21,659 nucleotides of DNA from an uncultured Mobiluncus sp. (GTDB lineage Bacteria; Actinomycetota; Actinomycetes; Actinomycetales; Actinomycetaceae), in contig NZ_CALUCZ010000026.1 of assembly GCF_943914685.1 (NCBI RefSeq), positions 1 to 21,659 of the forward strand, in the 5' to 3' direction. Made by a program: the position numbers and the translations under genes. Below the pieces are notes generated by a model. It saw nothing but the letters and a program-made list of their open reading frames with translations, was not told the origin of the DNA and did not search any database. Position 1 is the first letter of the stretch. Every line of letters begins with the position of its first letter. Below, one piece after another: positions 7,943 through 16,103 of the stretch.

Positions 7943-9139
7943 TCATTCCAAAACCATACAGTGTAAGGTTTGCTGCGGCTGGACTTCTGTAACGTCCTCG
8001 GGAACCACTGCGAACGCATTGGCCTGAGCCAGAGCCGCCAGGCGAGCCTGCGGATGCGAACCCAACACTTCCCCACGGTAGTCTCCTGGCTTTCCGGTCA
8101 GGACCACGGGAACAAACTCGCGGCGTTCCGCGGGAGAAACCCAACCTCGTGACATTTTTGCTGGCACGGAAGCGCGGTACAGATTCGACCAGCCCGCCAT
8201 CTTTCGCAAAGCCGGGCGCACAAAGGTTTCGAAAGCAACTTGGGCAGCTACCGGATTACCCGGCAAACAATATATCGGGACCTCACCCAACTTACCGACC
8301 CCTAACTGACGACCCGGGGCAATGGCTACATTGTCAAAACGTAGGGTGCCCAAGGGCGTGAGCACGTCCTTCACGGTATCTGCCGGACCGTAGGACAGTC
8401 CTCCCGTGGTAACAATCACATCAGCACGCACCAGCTGGTCTTCAATAGTTTCCCGCAACTGCGAGCGCTCATCGGTGACCATCACCCGAAAAGTTTTCGC
8501 GTCAACTTCTTCGGCAGCCGCCGCCAAGCTATGACCATTCGCATCATTAACCTGACCCGGTTCACGATGGGCTCCCGGCTCTACAAGTTCATCACCAATG
8601 CTCAAAATCACGACCCGAACCCGCGGATGCACCCGCACCCGGCCCTTGCCCAAAGCCGCTAATAAAGCGATTTTTTGGGCATCCAAACGTTGGCCGGCAC
8701 GCAGTACCGTCACACCGCTGGGGACATCAATACCGCTGGGAATGACCATTGCGGAGGCTCCAGGAAAGACCGGCTGCTTGACTGTGACCTGGGAAATGCC
8801 CATATCTGTTGACTCCACCGGCGCCACCGCATCTGCTCCGGGAGGCAGCGGAGCCCCCGAAGCAATCCGAATGGCGCTGCCCGGCACCAATCGAGTCCAT
8901 ACGGTGTCACCGGCTTGAATATCCGCGGTAACGGGTAAGACTGCGGGAACGTGAGCCACGTCCTGCGCCCGAACCGCATAGCCGTCCCCACCAGCCAAGT
9001 CAGTTGCGGGCAGGCTGGATTCGGCAATAATATCCGCCGATAACACGCAGCCCACGGCGTCTTCCAGGGGCACCGCCAGTTCCGGTAGCGGTTCAGCGGC
9101 CAACAGGCACAGATTCAGATGTTCTCCAACGGAACGCAT
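7943..9139 (-). CDS. glp: MoeA/gephyrin-like molybdopterin molybdotransferase homologue, probable Glp
   Basis: This 398-residue protein has the full MoeA architecture: DGYAVR at about 52-57, a SIGDELVEPG block at about 180-189, TTGGLSYGPADT at about 244-255, LPGNPVAA at about 292-299, and a C-terminal domain IV. MoeA inserts molybdate into adenylated molybdopterin. Here the segment that reads KPGKP in E. coli MoeA is APGRQ, so two lysines are replaced, and IMTGAP is IASGAP. Together with the galU-rimJ-membrane gene context, this points to Glp, the gephyrin-like divisome protein of corynebacteria, rather than a dedicated cofactor enzyme. The start is the ATG at 9139, served by GGAG 7 nt upstream. 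The GTG at 9145 is too close to that site. Confidence 0.85.
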   Translation of the reverse strand: MRSVGEHLNLCLLAAEPLPELAVPLEDAVGCVLSADIIAESSLPATDLAGGDGYAVRAQDVAHVPAVLPVTADIQAGDTVWTRLVPGSAIRIASGAPLPPGADAVAPVESTDMGISQVTVKQPVFPGASAMVIPSGIDVPSGVTVLRAGQRLDAQKIALLAALGKGRVRVHPRVRVVILSIGDELVEPGAHREPGQVNDANGHSLAAAAEEVDAKTFRVMVTDERSQLRETIEDQLVRADVIVTTGGLSYGPADTVKDVLTPLGTLRFDNVAIAPGRQLGVGKLGEVPIYCLPGNPVAAQVAFETFVRPALRKMAGWSNLYRASVPAKMSRGWVSPAERREFVPVVLTGKPGDYRGEVLGSHPQARLAALAQANAFAVVPEDVTEVQPQQTLHCMVLE

Positions 9140-9141
9140 CG

Positions 9142-10050
9142 TCACTCTCCTGCTTGCGTATCCTCATTGACAGCAATCTTATCCGCCAAGCCCTGGATGA
9201 ATTTACGCATGGTTTCACCGACATACTCATCCTCCAGGGATAGTTCGATCTGTGCTTGGACGTATCCAGCTAGGTTACCGGTATCAAAATGGCGCCCACG
9301 GGAAACAACCCCCCAAACGCCGCCCCCTTCCGCAGCAGGAATTTCAGCAAAGGCAGCCAGAGCGTCGGTCAGCTGGATTTCGTTGTTACGTCCCGGTGGA
9401 GTCTGGGCCAAAATCTCAAAAATACGAGGATCCAAAACGTAGCGCCCCATCAGAGCGTAATTGGACCGTACTTGTTCAGGATTGGGTTTCTCGATGATGT
9501 CTGAAAGTTTAAATACCCCATGACCGCCAGTGACTCTGTCGCTCAAATCAGCTGGTTCTACGGTTGCGGAACTGTACATTTTCGCCTCTTCAGTGGTCAC
9601 TTCCATCAAAGCCACCACGCAACCACCAGTCACGGTATGTACGTCCAGCATGGCTTGCAGTAATGGGTCTTCCGGATGATAGAGGTCGTCCGGGAGCTGA
9701 ACCACAAACGGTTGATTCCCCACAACATCACGAGCCTGCAAGACAGCGTGGCCGAGGCCCTTGGCGACTTCCTGAGTAACGAAATCAACTTGCGGCATGG
9801 TAAAGGCGCGGGGGTGACTTGGATCATCATCCTCACTAGGGGTGAAAAATTCGCGCAAGGCAGGCTTTTGAGGACTTGTAATCAGGTGAAACTGCTCGAT
9901 ACCACAGCGTCGTGCCTCCTCGATAACTGTCAGTAGGACGGGCTGACCCACCAGTGGCAGAAGCTCCTTGGGGACAGATTTTGTCAACGGATACATACGG
10001 CTACCTTTACCGGCAGCGGGAATCACAGAGCATTTAACATTCGCAACCAT
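9142..10050 (-). CDS. galU: UTP-glucose-1-phosphate uridylyltransferase (GalU)
   Basis: This 302-residue cytosolic enzyme makes UDP-glucose from UTP and glucose-1-phosphate, feeding cell-wall polysaccharide and glycolipid synthesis. The nucleotidyltransferase signature IPAAGKGSRMYPLTKSVPKE lies at residues 10-29, with the lysine-rich substrate loop. VQLPDDLYH (about 117-125) supplies the metal-binding aspartates. IIEKPNPEQV and the GalU-type segment NNEIQLTDALAAF follow. The length is normal. The ATG at 10050 has only a weak upstream GGTG. It is the first gene of the four-gene minus-strand operon, ending 2 nt before the moeA-like ATG, and is divergent from the cyclo-ligase gene over 76 bp. 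Confidence 0.93.
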   Translation of the reverse strand: MVANVKCSVIPAAGKGSRMYPLTKSVPKELLPLVGQPVLLTVIEEARRCGIEQFHLITSPQKPALREFFTPSEDDDPSHPRAFTMPQVDFVTQEVAKGLGHAVLQARDVVGNQPFVVQLPDDLYHPEDPLLQAMLDVHTVTGGCVVALMEVTTEEAKMYSSATVEPADLSDRVTGGHGVFKLSDIIEKPNPEQVRSNYALMGRYVLDPRIFEILAQTPPGRNNEIQLTDALAAFAEIPAAEGGGVWGVVSRGRHFDTGNLAGYVQAQIELSLEDEYVGETMRKFIQGLADKIAVNEDTQAGE

Positions 10051-10126
10051 AACACCAGCCTAATGTATTTATTCCAAATAACCTGATAAAAGGGAGACAT
10101 TAAGGCACAATGTTAAGGTGCATGAG

Positions 10127-10774
10127 ATGGAGCTAAACTTACCTGATTTGCGTGGGCAGGAGCCCGAAGACGCTAAGCAGCAGTTAAGGCAACTCATTCG
10201 CGGAGTTAGGGATCGGCTCAGTGAGAGCCAGGTTTCCCAAGCCGGCCAGGAAATTAGGGATCGAGTGCTGGAGTTCGCCGCAGACTTTCACACTATCGCT
10301 TGCTACGTCTCAGTTAAGAAAGAACCTCCCACTCTGGAACTAATCGAGGCGCTTTATCAGCAGGGCAAGCGACTATTGGTGCCAAAGCTGGGTTCGAGGC
10401 TCAACCGTGATTGGGCTTACTATGCGGGTCGCGATGATTTGGCCAACCGCTCCCCGAACCGGCCGATGGAACCCAGTGGGGACGCTTTAGATTCTTCCGC
10501 CTTAGCGGCCGTGGACTTGGTAATCACCCCCGCTCTAGCAGTGGATAGACAAGGAAATCGTTTGGGTCAAGGCGGAGGCTGGTATGACCGTGCCCTGCCT
10601 TACGTTAAGAAACAGACTCCTATCTATGCACTGTGCTACACCCATGAACTGCAGCGGGAACTAATCCTTCCTACCGACCAGTACGACATTCCAGTGACCG
10701 GCGTGTTGACGCCCTCATGTTGTTTCAAGTTGGCAGGCTCCGAGTTTCAAAAGTCGGGAATTTTGCCCACTTAA
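10127..10774 (+). CDS. 5-formyltetrahydrofolate cyclo-ligase
   Basis: This 215-residue cytosolic enzyme uses ATP to convert 5-formyl-THF to 5,10-methenyl-THF, returning a stored folate to one-carbon metabolism. The family signature RLGQGGGWYDRAL is visible at about 145-157, and the N-terminal helix RQLIRGVRDRLSESQ is typical. The ATG at 10127 is preferred because AAGGTG lies 6 nt upstream. A GTG at 10118 would add three residues but would sit inside that site. It is divergent from galU, as in mycobacteria (Rv0992c next to Rv0993). Confidence 0.93.
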   Translation: MELNLPDLRGQEPEDAKQQLRQLIRGVRDRLSESQVSQAGQEIRDRVLEFAADFHTIACYVSVKKEPPTLELIEALYQQGKRLLVPKLGSRLNRDWAYYAGRDDLANRSPNRPMEPSGDALDSSALAAVDLVITPALAVDRQGNRLGQGGGWYDRALPYVKKQTPIYALCYTHELQRELILPTDQYDIPVTGVLTPSCCFKLAGSEFQKSGILPT

Positions 10775-10820
10775 TTCCCTTCCATAGGCCCTTTGCACTG
10801 CTGTTTTACTCTATTTCAGG

Positions 10821-10859
10821 GGGTTTTCCACAAGAGCGGTGAAATTAGGGTTTTCCACA
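10821..10859. repeat. Direct repeat GGGTTTTCCACA, two copies
   Basis: The 12-mer GGGTTTTCCACA occurs at 10821-10832 and 10848-10859, 27 bp apart start to start, in the 138-bp gap before the SAF-domain gene. The core TTTTCCACA fits the relaxed DnaA-box pattern TTWTNCACA. The pair may be a DnaA or regulator binding site. The remainder of the gap holds a possible -10 (TATCTT at 10893-10898, or TAGCGT at 10901-10906) but no convincing -35 and no terminator for the upstream gene. Confidence 0.45.
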
Positions 10860-10912
10860 GGTAGACAACCGTGGTGGTGGCGCGTTTTCCGTTATCTTCC
10901 TAGCGTGGATTC

Positions 10913-11509
10913 ATGAGCATAAATCGTTTTTGGAATTGGCGTTACCCTCTCGCCGCGGGTTTGGCTATCTTGGCCATGTTCGTTATGGTAACGCTCTTTT
11001 TGCCCGAAAAAGCTGCCGCCACCGCAGTGGTGGTCAAACACGAAGTGTGTGCCGGCTGTGAAATTACTGCCAAGGATGTGAGGCTTTCCGCCCTCACACC
11101 CTCCGCTGTTCCCCAGGATCACTTTCTAAAAGCTGACCGTGTCATCGGCAAAACCGCCGCGGTGAACTTGACTTCCGGAACTGTACTGCAGCCTGCATTG
11201 TTGGTGGAAAACGCGGTGGAGGATTTACGGACAGGAGAGGTCGCCTTCGCTATCGAAGTCAGCGACCCCGCTGTGGCGGGGTTCTCCAAGACCGGGCAGC
11301 CGGTAGAAATTTGGTGTTCCGGAGGAAACGTGGATGGGGAACTGTTGGCCTCCAATGCCCGAGTTGTCGGGGTAAAAGCCGTCTCAGAGAATTTTTTGGG
11401 TACCGGGAACTCGGCCTCTATCGCTTATCTAGCGGCTCCCGAGGACGAAGCCCGTCGAGTCATCGCCGCCAAAGCTGACTACGACCTCAGTTTCGTGGTA
11501 CGCAAGTAG
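10913..11509 (+). CDS. Membrane-anchored SAF-domain protein (CpaB/RcpC-like)
   Basis: This 198-residue protein has an N-terminal membrane anchor at about 11-30 followed by a SAF domain at about 38-98. The domain shows the usual pattern VVKHEVCAGCEITAKDV, then VIGKTAAVNLTSGTVLQPALL. SAF domains occur in Flp pilus assembly protein CpaB, sialic-acid synthases and antifreeze proteins. With a membrane anchor the CpaB-like class is nearest, but no other pilus gene is present, so the role is open. A CxxC pair (Cys46, Cys49) sits within the domain. The ATG at 10913 lacks a strong ribosome-binding site and lies 6 nt after TAGCGT, so a leaderless message is possible. Confidence 0.75.
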   Translation: MSINRFWNWRYPLAAGLAILAMFVMVTLFLPEKAAATAVVVKHEVCAGCEITAKDVRLSALTPSAVPQDHFLKADRVIGKTAAVNLTSGTVLQPALLVENAVEDLRTGEVAFAIEVSDPAVAGFSKTGQPVEIWCSGGNVDGELLASNARVVGVKAVSENFLGTGNSASIAYLAAPEDEARRVIAAKADYDLSFVVRK

Positions 11510-11520
11510 TAAATCCCAGA

Positions 11521-11778
11521 CTATAGCTTTCCGAAATGCGGGGGAATGTCCGCTTTCAGTCGTTTGTCATTGGATTCGTCGAATTCTTCTGGTGTTTCCG
11601 GGGGCGCCTCAAGACTTTCTCCGCCGGGAATCGTGAAAGGGTTGGCTTTGCCTTCGTCCTGCTGGGAGATATAGGTGGCGCGACGGTGGCTGCGAATTCG
11701 CCGGCGTTGCCTTTTCGGTTCAGGCTGAGCCTTTCGAGCGGCAAAAATGTCTAGTGGGGTGGGTTTGCTTTGTTCCAT
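11521..11778 (-). CDS. Small charged protein of unknown function
   Basis: I do not recognise this 85-residue product. It begins MEQSKPTPLDIFAARKA, has an arginine-rich middle (KRQRRRIRSHRR at about 22-33) and an acidic, proline-rich tail, and looks largely disordered with no membrane segment. The ATG at 11778 is preferred because GAGGA lies about 7 nt upstream. A GTG at 11790 would overlap the stop of the large helicase-like gene in a GTGA arrangement. Either start implies translational coupling, which supports a real gene. It ends 11 bp from the convergent SAF-domain gene. The basic stretch could bind nucleic acid; this is only inference. Confidence 0.6.
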   Translation of the reverse strand: MEQSKPTPLDIFAARKAQPEPKRQRRRIRSHRRATYISQQDEGKANPFTIPGGESLEAPPETPEEFDESNDKRLKADIPPHFGKL

Positions 11779-11786
11779 CGTTTTCC

Positions 11787-14700
11787 TCACAAGGCAGCGT
11801 TGCGCCGGCGCACCACGTGGCGCAACACAGCGTCAACTTGAGCGCCACGGCGCGATAACTCTAAGGTTTCCCGCAGTTCATTAACCTGCTGATCCTCACT
11901 GCGGGCCATCCCGTCGGATTGAATCCACTCCAGCAACTCGTCCAACTGGTCATCTCCATAGGCTGCTAGGGGCAGCCCTTTGGCGACCGGAGGACGCGGG
12001 CCACGAACGGCACCGACTACGCGAAGGTTCGGTGCAGCAGGATTTTCCGTAACGGCCTCTGCAGAGGAGGCTGTCTTGACAACATCTTCAGCAGCAGCTT
12101 CCTCAGAATCCTTTGCCACAGCAGAGGCCGACGAAGACTCTTCTGTACCGTTCAGTACAGAATTTGAACTATCCGGTTCGTCGGGAAGTTCGATTTGAGG
12201 AGCCGCGATGAGCGGAACCGAAAGGGCATCTTTACGTCTAGCCAAAGCCGTTTCCACCGCGTGACGAACTTTTGCCGCCTGTGCCGCCGGGTTGGCAAAA
12301 ACTTCCATGGTGTAACAGGTAATGACCTTCCAACCGGCCGCTTCCAGGCGGGCGGGCCACAGTCTCTCCCGCCTACGCAAGGAAGGTTCTCTCACGTAAG
12401 TGTCGTCATCGGTCAACACCGCCACCAGCAGTTCACTGGGTAACTCGGCGGATCCGATGGCCAGGGGAATCTGAATACCGTCTTTCAATCCGAAACGAGG
12501 AACCACCGTCAGCCCCGCGCGCCACAGACGCTCCGCCAAATCCACCAGGAGACGATCCGGTTCCGATTCGAAAGATTCCGGGGTAGTTAAAGCCCGCTCC
12601 ATACCTTCGGGGTTATCGGCGGAGTCCAGCAAATCCACCAGCATTCGAGCCCCTGGCTCACTAATCTTGGACGCATCGACCTCATTGGCTCTAAACGCGC
12701 TAACAATTTCGAGCTGTTGGCGCACAACTTCCAGACAGCCCACCACGTGAGCAACCCCGGAAGGGCCAGAAACCGTACCAAAGTTCAACTGCACCCGCCC
12801 GTGCGGGGTCTTGGACATACCTAAACTCATAATCACCACGTCGCGTCGCAGCCCGCCAGCCGCGGCGGAATCGACCACAACGAAAGGCTCCCGCGCACTC
12901 CCATTTTGAAAGAAAGCCTGAGCCTGCGGCACTTTTACCAAGGCATCACTTAGGGCAGAACGAATCCGCGCCACTCCCCCGGGATTCAAACAGACCACCG
13001 CCAAAGACTGGGAGGCTCGATTCAGGGCGTGATCCAAAACCAACTCCACCACGCGCGAAATTTCGACCCGAGAGATTACTGGCGACCCATCTCGCGCCAG
13101 AGGCGCTTCCGAACCGGTCACCACGTGGAGTTTCACTAGCGAAGCTGGGCGCGGGGACGGTACGGGCGCCACGGATTCACCGTAACCGTGGCTTGCTAGG
13201 AACAGCGCAACCTGCTCGGAAAGCTCCCCCAGATCCGAACGCAGAGACACTACCGGCAGGACTTTTGCCGCAGCCTGAGTAAATCCTGTCCACCCTCGCC
13301 GTGAGTCACCGAGCACCACCAGCTGTTTCGCCCGCGCAATGAGCGGAATCACTTGAGACAAGCTCATGAAATCCAGATGGTCCAAAACCAGAACTTCGAT
13401 TGTGGAACTTCCATAAATCTGGGCCAGCAGGTAAGGCGAAAGCGCCCAGACGGGACGCAGGTGGCGAACGAGGGGGGCAAAACTTTGGAAGTCAGACAGG
13501 GCTGTCGTGTCCCCAGCCTCTAACACAGATTGCAAATTCTCAGCACTCGGAACTTGAGCTTGGCGCACTTGATTCGCCAGTTCGTGCATGGCTCGCGCTA
13601 CGGGGTAAGGCAGCGATTCGATGTGTGCCAAATCCAAGGAACGCAAGGTATCCGCCAACTCGTGCATGGCTGCCCCGTCAATACCAGCCAAGACGGGGTC
13701 GCTCTGCATAATCTTTAGCAAGATAGCCGACCACCAAGCCAAGTCCAGTTCTGCTAGAGCTAAATCAGCAGGTACTCGCCGGACCCGTAAATCATCGAGA
13801 AGCGGCCCCAACCCGGACTCTTTCAGTTCCTTCAGCAGCTGCACCTGCCCGGGCAGACGTAACGCTTGGTCGGTAGTTTCATCTAGGGATTTCACTAAAT
13901 GCAGAAGGTCGGATAGAGGCGCTTCCTCCGGTTTTGCCCCCTCTGGGGTGGTGACTTGACTGAGAATGGGGGCAAGTGCCGCAACCTCGGCAAAAACTTG
14001 CGCCGAAAGTTCCTGTATCGCCTCAAATTCTTGCGGAATTCGCGGCCAAGCTCCCGGCAGCGCATGGCGGCGCCACAGGTCACGGAAACTTTGGACCCGC
14101 ACCAATTCATCATGCAGATTCTGGGGCACTACTCCCGGACGCAGCGCATCTTTGGCTTGCTTCACCAGACTGCGTTTGTCCCGGCCTTTCATCGGTAAGG
14201 AGCGTTCTTGACGCCATTTGCGGCTGGCGGTAGCTATGACCATATCCGCGGCCGAATGTTCAAAAATCTCGGGTTGGAAAATATCTAAGGATTGCGCCAC
14301 TCCCGTCAGCATTCCCAGCTGTTCTTTCCAGGCATTCAGCGTAGGAGCCAAGACCAGTCCGGTTTCTTCGCTGACCCGCTCCAGTTCTTGATGCAGAGTT
14401 TCTAAGCGGCCGTCTGCCAGGGCATGAATTTTCTCGATGGCATCCTGGGCATCCGCTTCGGTGGAAAGAACCACGCCTTTCCAAGGGGATTTTTGCAGTT
14501 CCGGCCCCAGCAGGCCGGCATTTTGGGCTCGGGTCAGCAGTTCACGAGCCCGCTCGCGTCCTTCTTTGCTGGAGTGTTCATCATCGGCAAGTTCCAGTTT
14601 CACCTTAGTGCGCGGCCCTGGTTGCGCGCTGGTTAAATCCGCGAGAGCCTGTAGTGCGGCATAGGCGGAAACTCCCCACGGCTCACGCACCACGTGCAAA

Positions 14701-16058
14701 CGTTGGGTATAGGCACTGAGCTTGTCTCGGGTTTGGCGTAGTCTCTCGTGAGCGTCACCCAGTTCTGTAACCGGCACGGGCGGCTGCGGATAAGCGTCGT
14801 CCCGGCTCAATAGTTGGTCTCGTAAGGCACTGCGCCACTCACTAGCCCCCGTCAGGTCCAACACATAACGGCCCAATCCGGCCTTTTGCAGACCTTCCAC
14901 CGTGGCCTTACCGATTCGACGCACTCCCGGTACGTAGCAAACGTGTTTACCACTGGCGCCGCAATCAGCCAAAATCGCCTGTACGGTAGATGAACCGGGA
15001 GCCCCCGGGGGAACCTCAACAAAAATGGAACGTCCGCTGGCAACCAGTTCCACAACTCGTGCTTGGGTCACGTCCAAATCGCCGATACCGCGTTCCAAAT
15101 CCGGGTCCCGATCCGCCGGACTGGTTTCGGGCAGCGGCTCCAAGAGCTCGGCGGCTGCCGATTTGTCTCCCGCAAAGGCTTTGACTAGCGGATTTTCGCC
15201 AGCTACCGGGAGGATAGTGTCCCAATCCGAGCTGAGTACCGCGCTGGAGACCCCCAGATTAGCAACCAGTAGGTTTTCTTTGAGGTCAAAACCCGGTATA
15301 AAGTCCTGTCCTGCCCGGCGAATTGCCTCGAGAGCTGGGGTCACGTTCAGACGGCCGTCCTCTAGGCTCGCGGCGATTATGGCTTCGGGATTGCAGTCGA
15401 TATGGCGTTCTCGAAAAACTTTCACCAGGACGGGGTTCATCACTACTGAACCGCCCATTTTCAAGGTGTAGTCCCCGTCAACTGCTTCCAGTTCCAGGGG
15501 GCGCATCAACACGGGCAGGTTGAATCTCTCCAATTTGAAATGGCTCAGTTCGGGGTGTGTTCCCCGTTCGGATTCTTTAAAAGGCGGCAGTTGCGTCCAG
15601 TTCGCTACCCCAATCACCAGATTGGTGGGGTACAGCCCGCAGCGAGCCACTGAGGATTTCTTTTCGGCGTCGAGTTTCCTCATCACCGCTCGGGCGGCAC
15701 CCAAGGTAGTGCTGTCGCGTAGCAACGAAGATAACTTTGTCAGCCGGCCGCCGTACAGCTGGGCTATCCCCGCGGGATGCGCCCCAGTCAAATCCAGAAG
15801 GTTCTCCAGGGCGTCAATATCGCGTATCCCCTGGGCCCCCGGCGATGCCGAGGCTTCCTCGGCCCATAGTGCCAGACGCTCCTGGACCGGATCGACTGCT
15901 ACAGACTGCAGGACCTCTGTGGCAGCGTCAGCCTGGTCAGAGGAAACGGGGGCGGAATTTTCCGCACTCTCCCCGGGGTTTTGTACCGGCTGTTCCAAAT
16001 CTTCTTCCACATATCCACGATATGTGAAATATGGCACAATTCCGCGATGGCACGCCAA
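11787..16058 (-). CDS. Large DUF4011/SF1-helicase-like protein with degenerate ATPase and nuclease motifs
   Basis: This 1423-residue protein has the layout of actinobacterial DUF4011 helicases. An N-terminal DUF4011-like region (about 60-320) has LPVLMRPLEL and VVMNPVLVKVFRERHI. A split SF1 helicase core (about 328-400 and 885-1125) follows, with an inserted helical region. A Vsr/MTES_1575-like nuclease fold (about 1165-1270) and an acidic linker lead to a charged C-terminus. Catalytic motifs are lost. The Walker A position reads VPPGAPGSST (349-358) with no GKS/T lysine. Walker B is VLDHLDF (891-897) instead of DEAS. The motif VI region (1097-1114) lacks the usual VAVTRAR. The nuclease Asp and ExD are replaced (IPLA, VLTDDD). 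The reading frame is nevertheless intact. The TTG at 16058 is the longest start; GTG at 16037 or 16010 is possible, as none has a good ribosome-binding site. A substrate-binding or scaffold role is inferred. Confidence 0.75.
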   Translation of the reverse strand: MACHRGIVPYFTYRGYVEEDLEQPVQNPGESAENSAPVSSDQADAATEVLQSVAVDPVQERLALWAEEASASPGAQGIRDIDALENLLDLTGAHPAGIAQLYGGRLTKLSSLLRDSTTLGAARAVMRKLDAEKKSSVARCGLYPTNLVIGVANWTQLPPFKESERGTHPELSHFKLERFNLPVLMRPLELEAVDGDYTLKMGGSVVMNPVLVKVFRERHIDCNPEAIIAASLEDGRLNVTPALEAIRRAGQDFIPGFDLKENLLVANLGVSSAVLSSDWDTILPVAGENPLVKAFAGDKSAAAELLEPLPETSPADRDPDLERGIGDLDVTQARVVELVASGRSIFVEVPPGAPGSSTVQAILADCGASGKHVCYVPGVRRIGKATVEGLQKAGLGRYVLDLTGASEWRSALRDQLLSRDDAYPQPPVPVTELGDAHERLRQTRDKLSAYTQRLHVVREPWGVSAYAALQALADLTSAQPGPRTKVKLELADDEHSSKEGRERARELLTRAQNAGLLGPELQKSPWKGVVLSTEADAQDAIEKIHALADGRLETLHQELERVSEETGLVLAPTLNAWKEQLGMLTGVAQSLDIFQPEIFEHSAADMVIATASRKWRQERSLPMKGRDKRSLVKQAKDALRPGVVPQNLHDELVRVQSFRDLWRRHALPGAWPRIPQEFEAIQELSAQVFAEVAALAPILSQVTTPEGAKPEEAPLSDLLHLVKSLDETTDQALRLPGQVQLLKELKESGLGPLLDDLRVRRVPADLALAELDLAWWSAILLKIMQSDPVLAGIDGAAMHELADTLRSLDLAHIESLPYPVARAMHELANQVRQAQVPSAENLQSVLEAGDTTALSDFQSFAPLVRHLRPVWALSPYLLAQIYGSSTIEVLVLDHLDFMSLSQVIPLIARAKQLVVLGDSRRGWTGFTQAAAKVLPVVSLRSDLGELSEQVALFLASHGYGESVAPVPSPRPASLVKLHVVTGSEAPLARDGSPVISRVEISRVVELVLDHALNRASQSLAVVCLNPGGVARIRSALSDALVKVPQAQAFFQNGSAREPFVVVDSAAAGGLRRDVVIMSLGMSKTPHGRVQLNFGTVSGPSGVAHVVGCLEVVRQQLEIVSAFRANEVDASKISEPGARMLVDLLDSADNPEGMERALTTPESFESEPDRLLVDLAERLWRAGLTVVPRFGLKDGIQIPLAIGSAELPSELLVAVLTDDDTYVREPSLRRRERLWPARLEAAGWKVITCYTMEVFANPAAQAAKVRHAVETALARRKDALSVPLIAAPQIELPDEPDSSNSVLNGTEESSSASAVAKDSEEAAAEDVVKTASSAEAVTENPAAPNLRVVGAVRGPRPPVAKGLPLAAYGDDQLDELLEWIQSDGMARSEDQQVNELRETLELSRRGAQVDAVLRHVVRRRNAAL

Positions 16059-16103
16059 AAGTGGGTGAATCTAGGGGAGGAAATGCAGAACTTACGGTCA
16101 GGA

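Noticed and set aside
10821..10859. Chromosome origin (DnaA boxes)
   Set aside because: Only two relaxed boxes are present, with no AT-rich unwinding region and no dnaA, dnaN or rpmH nearby.
15520..16068. 182-codon plus-strand open frame
   Set aside because: It is antisense to the N-terminus of the helicase-like gene, with biased Ser/Arg composition typical of shadow frames in GC-rich DNA.
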